From NCBI GenBank assembly GCA_011109175.1, contig RDEW01000035.1, positions 201,564 to 265,563 of the forward strand: 64,000 nt of DNA. The letters are read 5' to 3'. This document shows positions 22,134 to 34,004 of the stretch, one piece after another. The DNA comes from Dicyema japonicum. Its lineage: Eukaryota > Dicyemida > Rhombozoa > Dicyemidae. The notes under the pieces are model-generated. The model saw only the letters and a list, made by a program, of their open reading frames with translations. It searched no databases and was not told the origin of the DNA. How positions within the stretch are numbered: position 1 is the stretch's first letter; each line of letters starts with the position of its first letter. Position numbers and translations under genes: made by a program.

Positions 22134-22232
22134 AGCCACGTGGCGCCATGTGGTTAATTGGTTGAAAATTTCTCTTTCTTGTGGCGCCATGTGGTTAATT
22201 GATGAAAATTTCTCTTTCTTGTGGCGTCATTG
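22134..22232. repeat. two-unit tandem repeat, about 48 bp
   Basis: GTGGCGCCATGTGGTTAATT followed by GATGAAAATTTCTCTTTCTT (with a 3-nt difference in the first unit) occurs twice in direct succession and begins a third time (GTGGCGTCATTGG). No coding role seen. Confidence 0.8.
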
Positions 22233-22239
22233 GGTCCAC

Positions 22240-23130
22240 CTTACTCAGGAAACGCCAAATGCCAACTCTCCTTTCCACCGGGAGATAATTTCGTTCCTTG
22301 GGGACGAGTTCTGGAATCGACCTCAGTTCCCCGTTCAACGTCCTATGGATCACTTTTCTTGAGTGAAAGTTCTGCTGGATCGGTTCCCACAAAAAACTAA
22401 AAGACACGTGGTAATAAAATTTTCTCCAAAGTGAAAAATAATATAACCTAAATTCATTATAATTCCATGTAATATCGAGTATGAAGTCTGGTTACAATCA
22501 GTTACATAGCCTTTTGTCTGATGACATCGGATCTGACAGTGGTGGGGTAGAATCCGCTAAACTTTTCAGTGAAGCTCAATTCTCGTCAAACAAATTTCAA
22601 ATATGAGGAGACAAGTCCTTCTGAAACGACACATTAGTTGAAAGGGATCTTCCAAATCAACAAAAATGATTGATGATATTTATTCCACTCCGACTTGCAT
22701 GATACTCTTCCCGTTCATTTTGTCTCATCCCCTACTTGACAATGGCACAAGTAAGGTCACACTCGAAATGGTTAGAAACCATGAAAATGTCAGAAGTAGA
22801 ATTGAAAAATTTTATTAATGCTATCAAAAAATCATTTGTTGACATAATTATTAAGAATATTCTAGAATTAATAGCCACTGATAACTCCCTTACTCCTTAA
22901 AGGCTCTTGTCCTCAAATTTGTGTCAGACGGGATTTTAACAAGTACGATTGATAGAATTACCTTTCATAATAAATCTTGAACTTTTTTATGTAATTTTTA
23001 AGTAGAATTTTTTCCACATTAAAGAAAATCCTGGCACAGTGGACGATATTTTACATCGACGTTTATGATAGTTTGTGGGAAACTCCAATTAAGAGTCCAG
23101 ACCCTCCAAGGCAGGTTCAACTCCCCCTCA
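22240..23130. other. intergenic, unassigned
   Basis: No supported feature. Near 22,925 a GACGGGATTTTAAC motif resembles the SINE family 3 box-B region but is isolated. Confidence 0.25.
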
Positions 23131-23345
23131 ATGACCGAGTTAAAAGTACAAATCTTTAGAAAAGCGGCAACAATGAATGAAAAATATCTACGAAAACCAC
23201 GAATGACCATAGCGACAACCTCAACTATGATCTATAGAAAATATAAAAGTGGATAACTCCAGAAGATCTGGAAACTCTCCGTACGAAAACGCAAACCGAT
23301 GGGGCGTGGAGGAGATTGGCTCGCCCTTGTACAAGAATCCCGATG
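23130..23345 (+). pseudogene. RTE-like LINE 3' fragment
   Basis: Frame-shifted remains of the RT C-terminus: RKPRMTIATT, then PEDLETLRTK and GAWRRLAR, aligning with RPRTTIPIT..DELRDLAKRRGLWMRLV of the 1.7 kb copy. Confidence 0.6.
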
Positions 23346-24880
23346 AGATAAATTTAAATACAGTAAAGTCCTTTAAATCATCCCAAAATTGTTCCTGAAC
23401 TATTTTTGACCAATTTGGAAATTTAAAAAAATTATTTAAAAACCATTAAAGTAAAACATTATTTTTATCTATATAGTCAGTTTCTAGCCCTGGACGGAAT
23501 CAGTTGTCTCGTACATATTGTAAATTTCGTCTTCTTTATAATGTTTGAAAATTTCTTCAAAGTGATCCACAAATCAGGTTGTTTGCCAGTTATCATTTCC
23601 CCATGTAATTTATGCATTCGAAAAACATGTCTTTTTTGATCTAGCCCCCAGTTCAGCGTAGCAGAAGGCTCCCATTATGGAAATGAACCCGGAGTTGATA
23701 CAGATAAGTATTGAGAGAGCAATACTGTTGGTCTGGGTCAGCATGCTAGTTGAGGGTATAAAATTCCGGATCTAATCATTGACCCGACAATCATGGCTAT
23801 AGAATGGAGCATTTTCAGATGCCAATTATCACTTTCAGATGCGAAAAAGCAAATAAAGTATTTCCAGGAAATGTCCTAAAAACATGAAATAGCTCTTCTC
23901 CAATCGATAAAAATCTATTCTCACAAATTCATAGCACAAAAGTTTATGACAAATTATTATATAGAAAGATATCTATGACGAAGACCTCCACCTCGTTACT
24001 ACGGAGAACACTTAACGTCCTCTAATCATGGAATACCTTACGGAACGTCACCGGGACTTCCTCAATATGGCAAAGTCCCCCGACCATCGCCTACCCGAGA
24101 TATGACAAGAAACCTTCCTCGCTGTGGAAATTAATCCAAGACTCCAAAACTAACCGCAGAAAAAGGACTGGTATGGACATGAGGGATCACTTAATTAGAC
24201 GATAACTTTCATCATCTTTCTCCTGATTTTGGGGTTAATAAAATAAATAAAAATAATGCTGAATCAAGAAAAATGAAACAATAAAAGGAACCCGTAAACA
24301 AATGATGTTTTAGAAGAATCCATTTTAGATATTGCTCCAGATCTCCCGAAAGATTTTTACTCGTTTAGGCAAAAACTACAGCTGAGCTAAAAAAAATATC
24401 GATTTTTCCTACCTGATTATCCAGTCTGTTAGATTCCTCCATTCTCTTCTCGAGATTTCGAGGCTGTCTAGAACAGGCATTCAAACTCATAAAGCTTCAG
24501 TTGCTGCATACTTTGAGTAAATAAGTCACAATAACAAATCTGGAAAATATCGCAATCTTATAAAAGTGTAATAATTTTTTTCAAATTTCTTGAGAATTGA
24601 GTCTCCTTTCGAGTATACAATGCACCAAACAGTATAATATTGGAGGAAGTATTGCGGAGTTAAGACATAAACAAAGGTCTCCAACTGAAGCTTTAAATTT
24701 CTAACGCAGAAAAGAGCATCCATGCTTTTTTCTTGAGTATTTTAGCATGTTACATAAATTACCTCCCTCTTCAATTAGGAGGCCAAGGTATTTCATAGTT
24801 TTCTTTAAATTCGAAGTCTGCAACAGGACCTTCCATCAATTTAGGAATACTGACAGTATTCCATTTGTTCATTATTATTA
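23346..24880. other. intergenic, unassigned
   Basis: AT-rich; no supported coding frame. Low-complexity AT tracts near 23,400-23,460 and 24,230-24,260. Confidence 0.25.
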
Positions 24881-25137
24881 TTTATTAACCCCGGATACAC
24901 CGAGAAAGAAGTTAAAGTAACCAACTAATTAAGTGCATCCAGTTTCCACTTCTACAGAACCAGAGTCCATCCGGAATCAGCATAAAGGGTAAGACGTCCA
25001 TTACATGCAGTTGTGGAAACCCTCCAGTGGAGTGGGGAAGAGCAAATGATCCTTTTTCATGCCGGCCTGGCACTGGCGTCACCTAGACAGGTGGATCACA
25101 TGACGTCACTCTATTAGGAAGAGAGAGGAGGAACAAA
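24880..25137 (+). repeat. SINE-like family 2, good copy
   Basis: About 255 nt. Starts TTATTTATTAACCCCGGATA, contains AACTAATTAAGTGCATCCAG, GCAGTTGTGGAAACCCTCC, AGTGGAGTGGGGAAGAGCAA, TGCCGGCCTGGCACTGG and CACATGACGTCACTCTA, and ends in an AG-rich run. It is roughly nine-tenths identical to the inverse copy at 35.8 kb. It has no open frame and no clear Pol III boxes. It is a short non-autonomous element; class (SINE or MITE) undecided. Confidence 0.7.
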
Positions 25138-26690
25138 CAAGCAGCAGAAAAATTTAAACCAAGTAACCACGGCGCCACGCGGCAAAAAATCATAATTGTT
25201 CATGTTTTAAACTGTTTTTTTTCAAAATATTTTGACTTAATATAAATATAAATAAAAATTATAAATTAAGATTATTTTAATAAGGAAAAAAGACGTGTTA
25301 CACGTGGTGGCTGGAGCTAACTTTGGTCAAGACAGGGGAACTCTGAAAGTAATCTATATAAAATTCACCAGGACCTCCTCGAACTCTGCAAGCCTTTGGC
25401 TAGCAACCTTAAAAAACTCCATAATTTCAAAATGGTGCTCTGCAAACAATCACACTTCCTTCCGACCATATCCAACAAGCCACCTCACTGATAATGCAAG
25501 ACGAATTTTCTACATAATCGCATATCAACAAAGGCTATCCGAAGCCAGAATCTGAAATAGCTCTTTGATAACCTTGCTCGATGGTATAGGTCTCAGAGTA
25601 CACCCTCGACAGAGAAACAAGGAGGACCTTATATTAACTCTGTTAGGAACAATTCTTCTTCATGAAGGTATCTGACTCATGACTGTACTCTAGGACTTCA
25701 TTTCGATTATTATATTCGAAGTTTTTTCTGCCCAGGCCCTCCGTAGACTATCAGAAACTTGTGAAAGTTTCTAGAACTATTTGCTAGATTGAAACAGCTG
25801 TTCTCTTGCAAACTATGAGGTCGGGAGGCGGCAGAATTCTAATCATCTCTGAGATCCGTGGATCTCGATCGTGGTTGTGGAAATCGCCTAGACAGGATCA
25901 CAGTCTTCTATTTCTGTCGAGGGAAATGACTCTCGGAGAATCAGGATAGCATTGATTTGTTGATTTTCTCGAATCTCCAGCAAACAAACCTGCATGCCGA
26001 CGATGATTTGAGTTTTTCAGTTGTTTATCAAATTTATCTTTGCGGGATTTTGTGAAAGTTATTTTGTCTCCGAAGGCGAAAGTTCTAAGCACTCTATTTT
26101 AAAAATCTTTGATAATTCCGAATAGAAACGAAGATTCATCTTGACCAATGGTTAGCTAAAGTTAAGATAAGAGAGCAATGAGTGGTGGCAAACTAAATCT
26201 GTAGGAGAGAAATTGCCGCCAAAGCAGACAGGTAAAGATGCTATGTTATCCAGTTGTGAGATATTACAGTGGGACGGAAAGTGGTTTATTTAACATTTCC
26301 ATAACTGCGAATGTTGTCTTTATAGGCGGTTCGTTATTTTGATGACGTCCTTGATTCCTTCCTCCATGAGGGGCATCTAAGTTTTCTGAGACCTTTGAAG
26401 AATTGAATATTTGTAAAATTAAATTATTCTCAGGATGCAAAATCTAAAATTGGTGACTCAAATTTTGTCTCGATTAGAAGCCATAATTGTTTTTATTGGG
26501 TCGTACAGTTGGTCTAAACAGTGACCCTTGCGGTAAATCCATGAAGCATCTAAAGGGCAAAAGAGAAATTGGGTTGGGCTGATAAGTTGAAAAGGTAGCC
26601 AACAAGTTATAATCTCATAATTAAAAAACTCCGAAGAACGGAGACAAAAAATAGAAAATTAAAATAATTGGACCAATTTGCGATAACAGA
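25138..26690. other. intergenic, unassigned
   Basis: Several short open frames on either strand, none with family resemblance or a convincing splice pattern. Confidence 0.25.
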
Positions 26691-27420
26691 TAAGATAACA
26701 GATAACATGATTTATTCGCAAAACCCCAACTAACTAACAAGGTAAGAGCCATTAACTAAAGAGGAAAGCCAAGATTTGGGGTCGTCTATATCGGGGCACT
26801 ATCATGAGACACCGTATGTCTCTTCTCCGTAAAAAGCCCCAATTACAATGCGATTTCACAAGCAATGTAATAAATCACCGATTCTTCTTGTTTTTCTTTC
26901 GTATTCGTCATCAATTTCAGATGCTAAATCCAATCCATGTGCTTCAATTTAGTTTCATTTATAATTAGAACTTCCATCTGGATCGTGCTATAGCAACCAG
27001 CACTGAGGCCCGTTTCCAAAGAGAACGGGCATTAATCAGGGTTATCCTGACTACTTCTGGTTTTTTTTCCGGTGGCTGCCCTCTCTTCTCTGTATTGAAG
27101 CTTCTACTGTTTCTTTTTTAGAATGTTTCTTACTATATGTCCTATTCCAAGCCAGTTTTAATTTCTTATTCGTTCCAATTTTGGAAACTTCACTTTCTCC
27201 ATTATGGGCATTTTCTCGTTTTAGAAATAATTTTCCATTCGATTCTTTCCTTTTTGGTCAATTTTGTTTTTTTCGCTATGTTAGCTTCAACAGCCTTGGG
27301 ACATCTTCCATAATTGGCAAAGTCGATGGATGAACCACAATTCAAAAAACTTATTATTGTTTTAACCGAACACTGCGATCTTCTATGTGAATGAACAAAC
27401 AAAGGATCTTTCACACATCT
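26690..27420 (-). pseudogene. Jockey/CR1-like LINE remnants
   Basis: Two minus-strand pieces. 27,000-26,690 matches the 3' end of the intact LINE at 27.5-29.3 kb: the ATGAGACACC..ATGTCTCTTCT block, ACAAGCAATGTAATAA and, at the end, a degenerate pentamer run of the GATAA type. 27,414-27,202 reads LNCGSSIDFANYGRCP, resembling the last zinc knuckle of a LINE ORF1 Gag protein. Both are broken. Confidence 0.55.
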
Positions 27421-27512
27421 CCATTAGGCCTGAAGTATGTTTCTCAAACTCGTAGTATATTTCTTCATCTTGTAGCACAAGTGGCACCACTTTTGTCACC
27501 AGTGGCACCATT

Positions 27513-29260
27513 TGCGACAAGACAAGACAAGACAAATTTTATTTTCTAACAAACCCCAAAACTAATTACTGTAAAGAAACCAAAACCTGAACCAAAACTA
27601 ATTAAGTGGGTTTGTATTCATCGTGTAGGGTCATTTTATGAGACACCACATGTCTCTACTTCGTTTGGACCCCAAAAATTACATCACATTTTCCATAAGT
27701 GATGTAATAATTTTTCTATCTTTCTGACTTTCAGGTCGTAATCCTCTTCGATATTAGATTTTAAGTCCAGTCCATATGCCAATTTAATCGCAAATCTTCT
27801 GGACTTTTCCAATTTTTTGACAAAGACATCACTTTCTTTTGTTCTAAACCATCCTTGATAACCATATATCAAGAATGGTTCAACACACGCCGAATACACA
27901 AAAAGAAAAGTTTCAGGCTCCAAATGAAATCGAATTAAAGATTTCAACATTCCTGTAGCTTTCTTTCTTCGTGTTTTAATATGTTCCTTGAAAGATCCTC
28001 TTCGGTCTATCAACAATCCGAGATACTTCAATGTTTCAGAGATTTTTATATCCCCAGTATTCACACATTGATTAATATTTTTTCTTTTACTTGCAATCCA
28101 AGTGACTGTTGTTTTTTCCCTCGATAGAGTCAACCCATTGTTTTGGCACCACTTTCCAATCTTAGTAATATGGGATTCCACCCTTTTCCATGAAATTTGT
28201 TTATTCATGCTTGAATCAAGCACAAGAATGTCATCAGCATAAATAATCATTTGACTATTTACGCTCTCTGTTTTCGGCAAATCTCTCATTACGCAATTGA
28301 AGAGTAGCGGGCTGAGAATTGAACCCTGTGGAACTCCTCTTCGCAATTCAATTTTCTTTGAAATTAAATTTCCAACACGTATATATGACTTTCTTTTTGA
28401 AAGAAAGTTTTCTATCCATAATAACGCAGTTTTCCCAATTTCTGCTTTTGACAACGTATCAACAAGTCCAAAGTGCCAAACACTGTCAAACGCTTTTGTT
28501 ATATCCAAACATGCTATTGTAAGAAATTCCTTTTTATTTCGTGAAATTTCGATTGCAGATCTTAGCTCTTTAAAGCAATCTCCAGTCCCTTTTTTATGCC
28601 GAAATCCCAGTTGATTATCAGAGAGAAAATTATTATCCTCAACATGCCTTGATAGACGATTGAAAACAATTTTTTCCATAACTTTCGATATTGAGCAGAC
28701 TAGGCTAATTGGCCTATAACTATCTGCTTTTGACCTTGGCTTTCCTTTTTTCACAACCATGCGTACAATTGTTCGTTTCCAATAAGCTGGAACATGACCA
28801 AAACTCCAAGAAGAATTATATAATATTTTTAGGCACTCAATCAAAATTGGGCCTGCGTTCTTGAAAATACTCATTGGGATAAAATCCCACCCTGGTGCTT
28901 TATTTTTGCAACCCTTAATTGCAGCATTTATTTCTTCCAGCGTTATAGGATGACACAAGGGACCACTCAGTTTCGACTTTTCTTTATAACTACTTCTTGT
29001 ATCTTGTACTTCTATCGGAATAAAAGATGCCGGATCTATCTCTTGAATTTTGGACAATTGTCGACGTAAAACATTTGGAATTTCTTCTTTTGGAATAGTG
29101 AGACCATCATCTGACTTGAGAGATATTTCTTCATTCTTATTGCTGGGAGAATTCATTCTTGCATATAGTTTCCAAAATTTTGGATTCTGTCGACGTAACT
29201 TTGAACATTCTCTTTTCCATACTTTTTCTTCATTCTTTTTTACAACATCCATTATTTTCT
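27513..29260 (-). mobile_element. Jockey/CR1-like LINE, 5'-truncated, RT frame intact
   Basis: Spans the RT frame and a 3' UTR ending in a (TTGTC)n tail (plus-strand GACAA repeats at 27,517-27,536). The tail repeats are perfect and the reading frame is unbroken, both signs of a young insertion. An endonuclease or ORF1 is missing upstream, where unique AT-rich DNA starts by about 29,280. I could not fix a target-site duplication. Confidence 0.8.
27684..29252 (-). CDS. reverse transcriptase of a non-LTR retrotransposon
   Basis: A 522-codon frame with all RT blocks in order: SYRPISLVCSISKVMEKI (block 2), LGFRHKKGTGDC, LDITKAFDSVWH with the first catalytic Asp, RRGVPQGSILSPLLFN, the IIYADDILVL catalytic YADD, and LKYLGLLIDRRGSFKEHI. 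The C-terminal thumb region is LIYGYQGWF. The arrangement matches the Jockey/CR1/I group. The frame starts inside the element (an upstream TGA in frame precedes the ATG), so the normal N-terminal endonuclease is absent. The protein would be an RT without its own nicking enzyme. Confidence 0.9.
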   Translation of the reverse strand: MDVVKKNEEKVWKRECSKLRRQNPKFWKLYARMNSPSNKNEEISLKSDDGLTIPKEEIPNVLRRQLSKIQEIDPASFIPIEVQDTRSSYKEKSKLSGPLCHPITLEEINAAIKGCKNKAPGWDFIPMSIFKNAGPILIECLKILYNSSWSFGHVPAYWKRTIVRMVVKKGKPRSKADSYRPISLVCSISKVMEKIVFNRLSRHVEDNNFLSDNQLGFRHKKGTGDCFKELRSAIEISRNKKEFLTIACLDITKAFDSVWHFGLVDTLSKAEIGKTALLWIENFLSKRKSYIRVGNLISKKIELRRGVPQGSILSPLLFNCVMRDLPKTESVNSQMIIYADDILVLDSSMNKQISWKRVESHITKIGKWCQNNGLTLSREKTTVTWIASKRKNINQCVNTGDIKISETLKYLGLLIDRRGSFKEHIKTRRKKATGMLKSLIRFHLEPETFLFVYSACVEPFLIYGYQGWFRTKESDVFVKKLEKSRRFAIKLAYGLDLKSNIEEDYDLKVRKIEKLLHHLWKM

Positions 29261-29477
29261 TTCATTTACCCAAAATTGGGATATAATTAAATGTTTAATT
29301 TTTGCCAAGAAGTAATGCATTAGAATTTATCGTTTAATTTTCGTTAGGTAATAGCTATATCTTGATTAAATTATTATAAAATAATGCAAATAATTTAATA
29401 AGATTTACATAATTTTTATAATTACATTTTTTCATTTTTAATTTAATTTTAAGTGATTTTAATTTGTATCTTTCTGT

Positions 29478-29735
29478 ATCAGCCGGGTGCCACAGTGGTT
29501 AGTTGTCGGGCTAAAGTGGCTTAGGTCATGGGTTCGATTCTCACTGCTGTTCACCTGGTGGATGGTTCCACGCATCTACGATGCGAAAAGGGTTTGACGA
29601 GTGACGCCGTCATCAGTGGGGATTCACTGCGGAACTGGATGGTCAAAAGGACATACACACAAAAAAAAACAAAAAAGTGAAGAGCTCTCTACGATCAGTT
29701 ATAATAAAGTGTGTGTTCTGCAAGAGCGAAACCCT
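29478..29735 (+). repeat. SINE family 1, tRNA-derived, best copy
   Basis: The tRNA-like head has box A TGCCACAGTGG at 29,488-29,498 and box B GGTTCGATTCT at 29,531-29,541. The body has ACGATGCGAAAAGGGTTTGA and GACGAGTGACGCCGTCATCA, then CACTGCGGAACTGGATGG, an A-rich tract, and an end segment with AATAAAGTGTGTGTTCTGC. No coding capacity. Other copies: 10.3-10.6 and 15.8 kb (inverse) and a fragment at 3.7 kb. Confidence 0.8.
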
Positions 29736-31296
29736 AGGCATCTTGCGTGCTTATGGCAACGCGGTAGTGCTTACTTATTATATTATTATTTTTTATCTTT
29801 CTTAGATTCGACCAAGAAGCCCCTGCGAACTGGTGGCAATCCGTTACCTGACATGCACAATCTTGTTAATTCCTTTTGCTAAAGATCTTCAACGTGTGAT
29901 AAAAGTTAAAAACAAGAAATGACATCGTTATAATTAAGTGATTGTATTACTTTTTGTCTGAGGTCGTGACGAGGACTAAAATTAAAGGAAGTACCTAAGT
30001 ATTTTGGCGGATCATTTGTCTGTCTTTTTCGATTTTGAGTCGTCAGAAATCCCTGAACTAAACGACCTAGTCCGTCGATCGGCACAATGATCTAAAGGGC
30101 TACTAAGGATCTATGAAAGACTATATGTTTTCAAAAACTTGTCTCGATAGCTATCGTCAGAGGAAACAACTGGCCATTGAAGCGCCTTAGATTACTTTAT
30201 TCTTTCTCGTGGTTCCATGGATAATAAATTAAATAGGTAAAAGTCTTCGTTTTCCCTAACGAATCCGAGTCGTCTGGCTACTCTCAAAATGTGATTTAAC
30301 TAGTTACCCTGAGAGACAACTCAATGGCAATCATGTAGATGGGAGTAAACAATTAGAACTTATACATTAATTAAAAAGATGAATCAAAAAATTTTGTCGC
30401 GAATATTCCGAAATATCTATTTAGTTGGATAAAAAATTTCTTCGCTGACAGGGAGTCTCTAGTGGACGTTGGAGGAAATGTTTCAAGTGGAATCTCACTT
30501 AATAGAGGGGTTCCACAGGGCTCTGTACTAAGTCGATATTATTCAATATTTCATCTTCTGAGTTTTTTTTAATTTTTGAAATTTTTAAACTGAGCATATT
30601 GATATTATCACACCTACTTATTTTAATTTGTAGCTATTACCATTGAAATTAAGCACCTGATACGTTGATTCCTTAAAACTCTTGGAATTACAAGGGTCAC
30701 CGACGATCTACGCGAGAATGGACGGTTTCGAGAGTGTATCTCGATATCTATTGTCAGAGGTAACAGCCTGGTGATTCAAGCTCTTTAATAAATTAAATTT
30801 ACTGTCCATTTTATTCTTAATTAGTAATCAATCACATTACCATTCAAGCGTCTTTCCAAGGTGGTGAGAAAAAAATTGAGTAACCGCATTTGTAAAAAAA
30901 TCGGTATAGTGGTTCCAACAATCTCAGATGTATCTCAATGGGATATAGTTTAACTCATTAAGAGATTTTGGAAATACTGACAGGAAATAAGTAAGGGGCA
31001 AGAAGAGGGATCGTGATGATCGGGGTTGGTTTCAAAATACTAATTATCGATGAATTTTAGAGAATTGATATTATCGGAGGCAAATAGATGATTCAAACGT
31101 AGATTTTTCAGATAATGAGTTGCTACACGATCCGGTCCATTACATTTGAATTCCATGAGTTTATGATAAGTTTTGACATGACAGACTGGGAGACACTGAC
31201 TAGGTGTACATTTTCTGAAGACGAGTTTACAACATAGAGGAGTCTTTGGGTGATTCTATGCTTGCTGCTAAAAATTATTTACCATAGAACGTCAAA
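29736..31296. other. intergenic with an RT fragment
   Basis: At 30,395-30,560 (plus) the sequence reads NFFADRESLVDVGGN, then LNRGVPQGSVLS, the RT block before the YADD motif of a Jockey/CR1-type LINE; it is isolated and dead. No other feature is supported in this stretch. Confidence 0.5.
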
Positions 31297-32263
31297 TCAA
31301 CAATTTTTAAAATCGTTAAATAATTTTTTTAGCAAGTTTCCATCCACATTGTAAATTGAAATATATTTTTTAAATTCGCAGATATTATCATGGTCGTGAA
31401 ATACAAACTGATTTTGTGTAAGCAATGGAATGTTGTTGTCTATTCTACAGAGACCTTTAATAGTTTACAAATCACTCAACCTGAAAAATAAACATCGTCG
31501 ATACTAATTTTACTACGGTTTTTGCAGTTAGTCAGGATTGGAAGGATGGATTCCTTAGATATTGAATACACGTGTCCTGAACAATAATCTGGAAATGTTG
31601 GATTTTGGTAATCAGTATTCGAAACGTACCTTAAATGTGATCTTAAAGGATACCATTTACTTTGAGTGACCCTTATCGCTTCTATTCCACTATTGATCGC
31701 ACAAAACATGAAGGGGGTTTGTTCTATTGGCTTGTTAACCACATTTTTTTCGAAAAAATGAAAAAAATTGTCAATATTTAAAAATACATCGTCGTCAATT
31801 TTTATAAAGTGATCAAAATCTCTGAACTCGTAAAATGCCCACGTGAGAGCACTTTCAACTTTTATAGTCAAATTTCTATAATCCTCATAAAAATTCTTAA
31901 AAATGATATCATTGTTGATTTTCCGTTCGTTTTTTGTTATTTTTAATGTATTTCTCTCCTTATTTTGTCCCATAAAGAAAATAAGTTTAGAATTCATTTT
32001 TTCCATCAATTTTGCATTCCCCCAAGTCTCCCGCACTGCATTTCTTTTTCCACGTGACTTGGCTCTAATTGATAAATTCAGTTACAACCCGAAATTACGA
32101 CGAATAAAAACTTGTATTTTCGACGATAAATGTAGTTTGTGTTTCCAGTGAACACAATAATAAGTGAGGCCAACTGAAAATGTCAAATATTAACTACAGT
32201 GAGCAATACTAATAATATCCTTTGCAATTTGGCGTTTTTTAAATTATTAAAAATTCTCTTCAT
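31297..32263 (-). CDS. beta-1,3-galactosyltransferase family (GT31)
   Basis: Golgi type II membrane enzyme transferring galactose or a related sugar in beta-1,3 linkage. Exons (minus): 32263-32198, 32173-32089, 32062-31481, 31454-31297; introns 24, 26 and 26 nt, all GT-AG; 296 residues. Short cytoplasmic N-terminus, then a membrane anchor at about residues 15-32 (RILLVLLTLASLIIVF). The family motifs are in order: VRETWG (residues 60-65), KIDDDVFLN with the metal-binding DDD at about 140-142, FPDYCSGHVYSIS, and DDVYFSG, the last split by intron 3. Human relatives are 310-420 residues, so this one is compact. The exact acceptor substrate cannot be told from sequence. Confidence 0.88.
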
Positions 32264-33424
32264 TTGTGCGGTGAGTTTTATTGCTGAATATTAAATTTTT
32301 ATTAAAATTGAATATTTTTAAATTGAAAATTAAATATTGTAATAAATATATTCGAAATTTTTTAAATATTATTTTTTGAGTAAAAAATAACTTAAATGAA
32401 GAAAAGTCATAATTATACTTTTGAAAATAGAAAAATTAGGTTTTCAACCGCAAAACTTGTCAGCACGGATTCCAAAAACCCGCGATTGTTGGTAAACACG
32501 CTTTGAATGAACGTTCTAAAACAAATTTATCTGTCTGCTAATTTTAATTGCCATTTTTAGGCTTCAGATCGTAGTTTAGAACAGATTATGAGTTCGGAAC
32601 AGACATTGTATTGCTTTCCATTCGACGTTATTCTTCCAACCACTGTTGTCAGGGTTTTTTGTCATGGCTTATTTTTTGTTTCATGAGTTTCTATGATGAT
32701 TCAACAATTTCTGGCTTCAGAGTCTCGCTGAGCATTCTGCAAGTAGTGCACTGTTCCTTATTTTGTTAGGCTATATTACTCTATTGCTTACTTATTTTCA
32801 GAATTTCTTCAGCGAAATTCGCTCTTCCTTTTATATCAATCACGAAAAGCAGTTTTATGAAAACACAGATTTCAAAAAACGATATTTCTGAAAATTTTTA
32901 CATTTTTTATTATTCAAAAAGAAACAACTTTCACATTGACTCTAAGAGCTACTCCAAAAAGTTAGACCATTGATTTGTAAGAGATCACTTTCTCACAGGT
33001 TTGATGATCCAAAGTCTGTCGGTTATAACCTCCGATAGCATGATGCTCTTACTTGGACTCTTGAGTAGACAATACGGTTAGCAGCAGACTCTACATCAAT
33101 CTGGCCATTCACGTACGTTAGTCACGAACGTCAGATTTTTAAATTTTGTTAGTCACTAAATCGTTCCGTAGTTTGTGTAATGGCTAATAAAATCCCAACA
33201 TGTGATCTATAATTTTATATATGGTCAGTCCAAGCAGAAGCATCTTTACTATTTTTCAATATTTCTTGCAATTAATCCATCTTTTCTTAGAGAATCTACA
33301 AATTCTACCTCATTTGATCGCCCAAGTGGAAAAAATTCATTATAGGAGATATCATATTTTTTCCTCCATCTTCTTTTGAATTTTTACAAGTCACTCATAT
33401 TTATCATCAGAATTATTATTAAAT
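32264..33424. other. intergenic upstream of the galactosyltransferase
   Basis: AT-rich with no supported coding frame or repeat. Confidence 0.3.
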
Positions 33425-33770
33425 CTGAATAAAGAAAGAAACAAGTTGAAAATTAACAACCAATTAAGTGTGTGCGACTCCCATTGTCGGAGAAACCGAG
33501 TCCTTGCAATATCATACAAGCTCATCCAGTACCAGCCTTAAAGGTGGAAAAAATCATTCTTTGCAGTTGTGGAAACCCCTCCAGTGGAATGGGGAGAGAA
33601 AATCATCCTTTTACACGCGACCCTGGATCTGGGCGCTACCTGAGACAAGTTGATCATATGAAGCCACTCTATTCGAATAGGAAATAGAAGTAGAATAGAG
33701 ACACCAAAAATCTTCAAATCAAGTAGCTCATAGCACGACGCTAACTTTGGCATTGCTCGATTAGATTATG
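33425..33770 (+). repeat. SINE-like family 2, diverged copy
   Basis: Contains CAACCAATTAAGTGTGTGCG, TTGCAGTTGTGGAAACCCCT, CAGTGGAATGGGGAGAGAAA and TTGATCATATGAAGCCACTC, the same order as in the 24.9 kb copy but with many changes. Confidence 0.6.
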
Positions 33771-34004
33771 TCGCGAGCGCATTTAGCGACCGAGCGCTAC
33801 GCACGACCAGTCAATCAATCAAATTAACTTAATTTTTTCAAGATTAAGAATAATTATTATTTTTAACTGTTATTAGTGACTACATTCAACTTCTTAAGTC
33901 TTTTTGAATGTATTTTCATTACCGATCCATCACTATTTTCCGATATCTCCAACATCCAAATCATATTTTGAGCGGTGTACTCCCATTTTCCTATTCATCC
34001 TCTG

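Noticed and set aside
27684-29252. Host telomerase or another domesticated RT
   Set aside because: Block order and the LINE 3' tail (TTGTC)n show a retrotransposon; there is no sign of selection as a host gene.
29483-29550. tRNA gene
   Set aside because: Boxes A and B are present but acceptor and anticodon stems do not pair; the sequence continues into a repeated body, so it is a SINE head.
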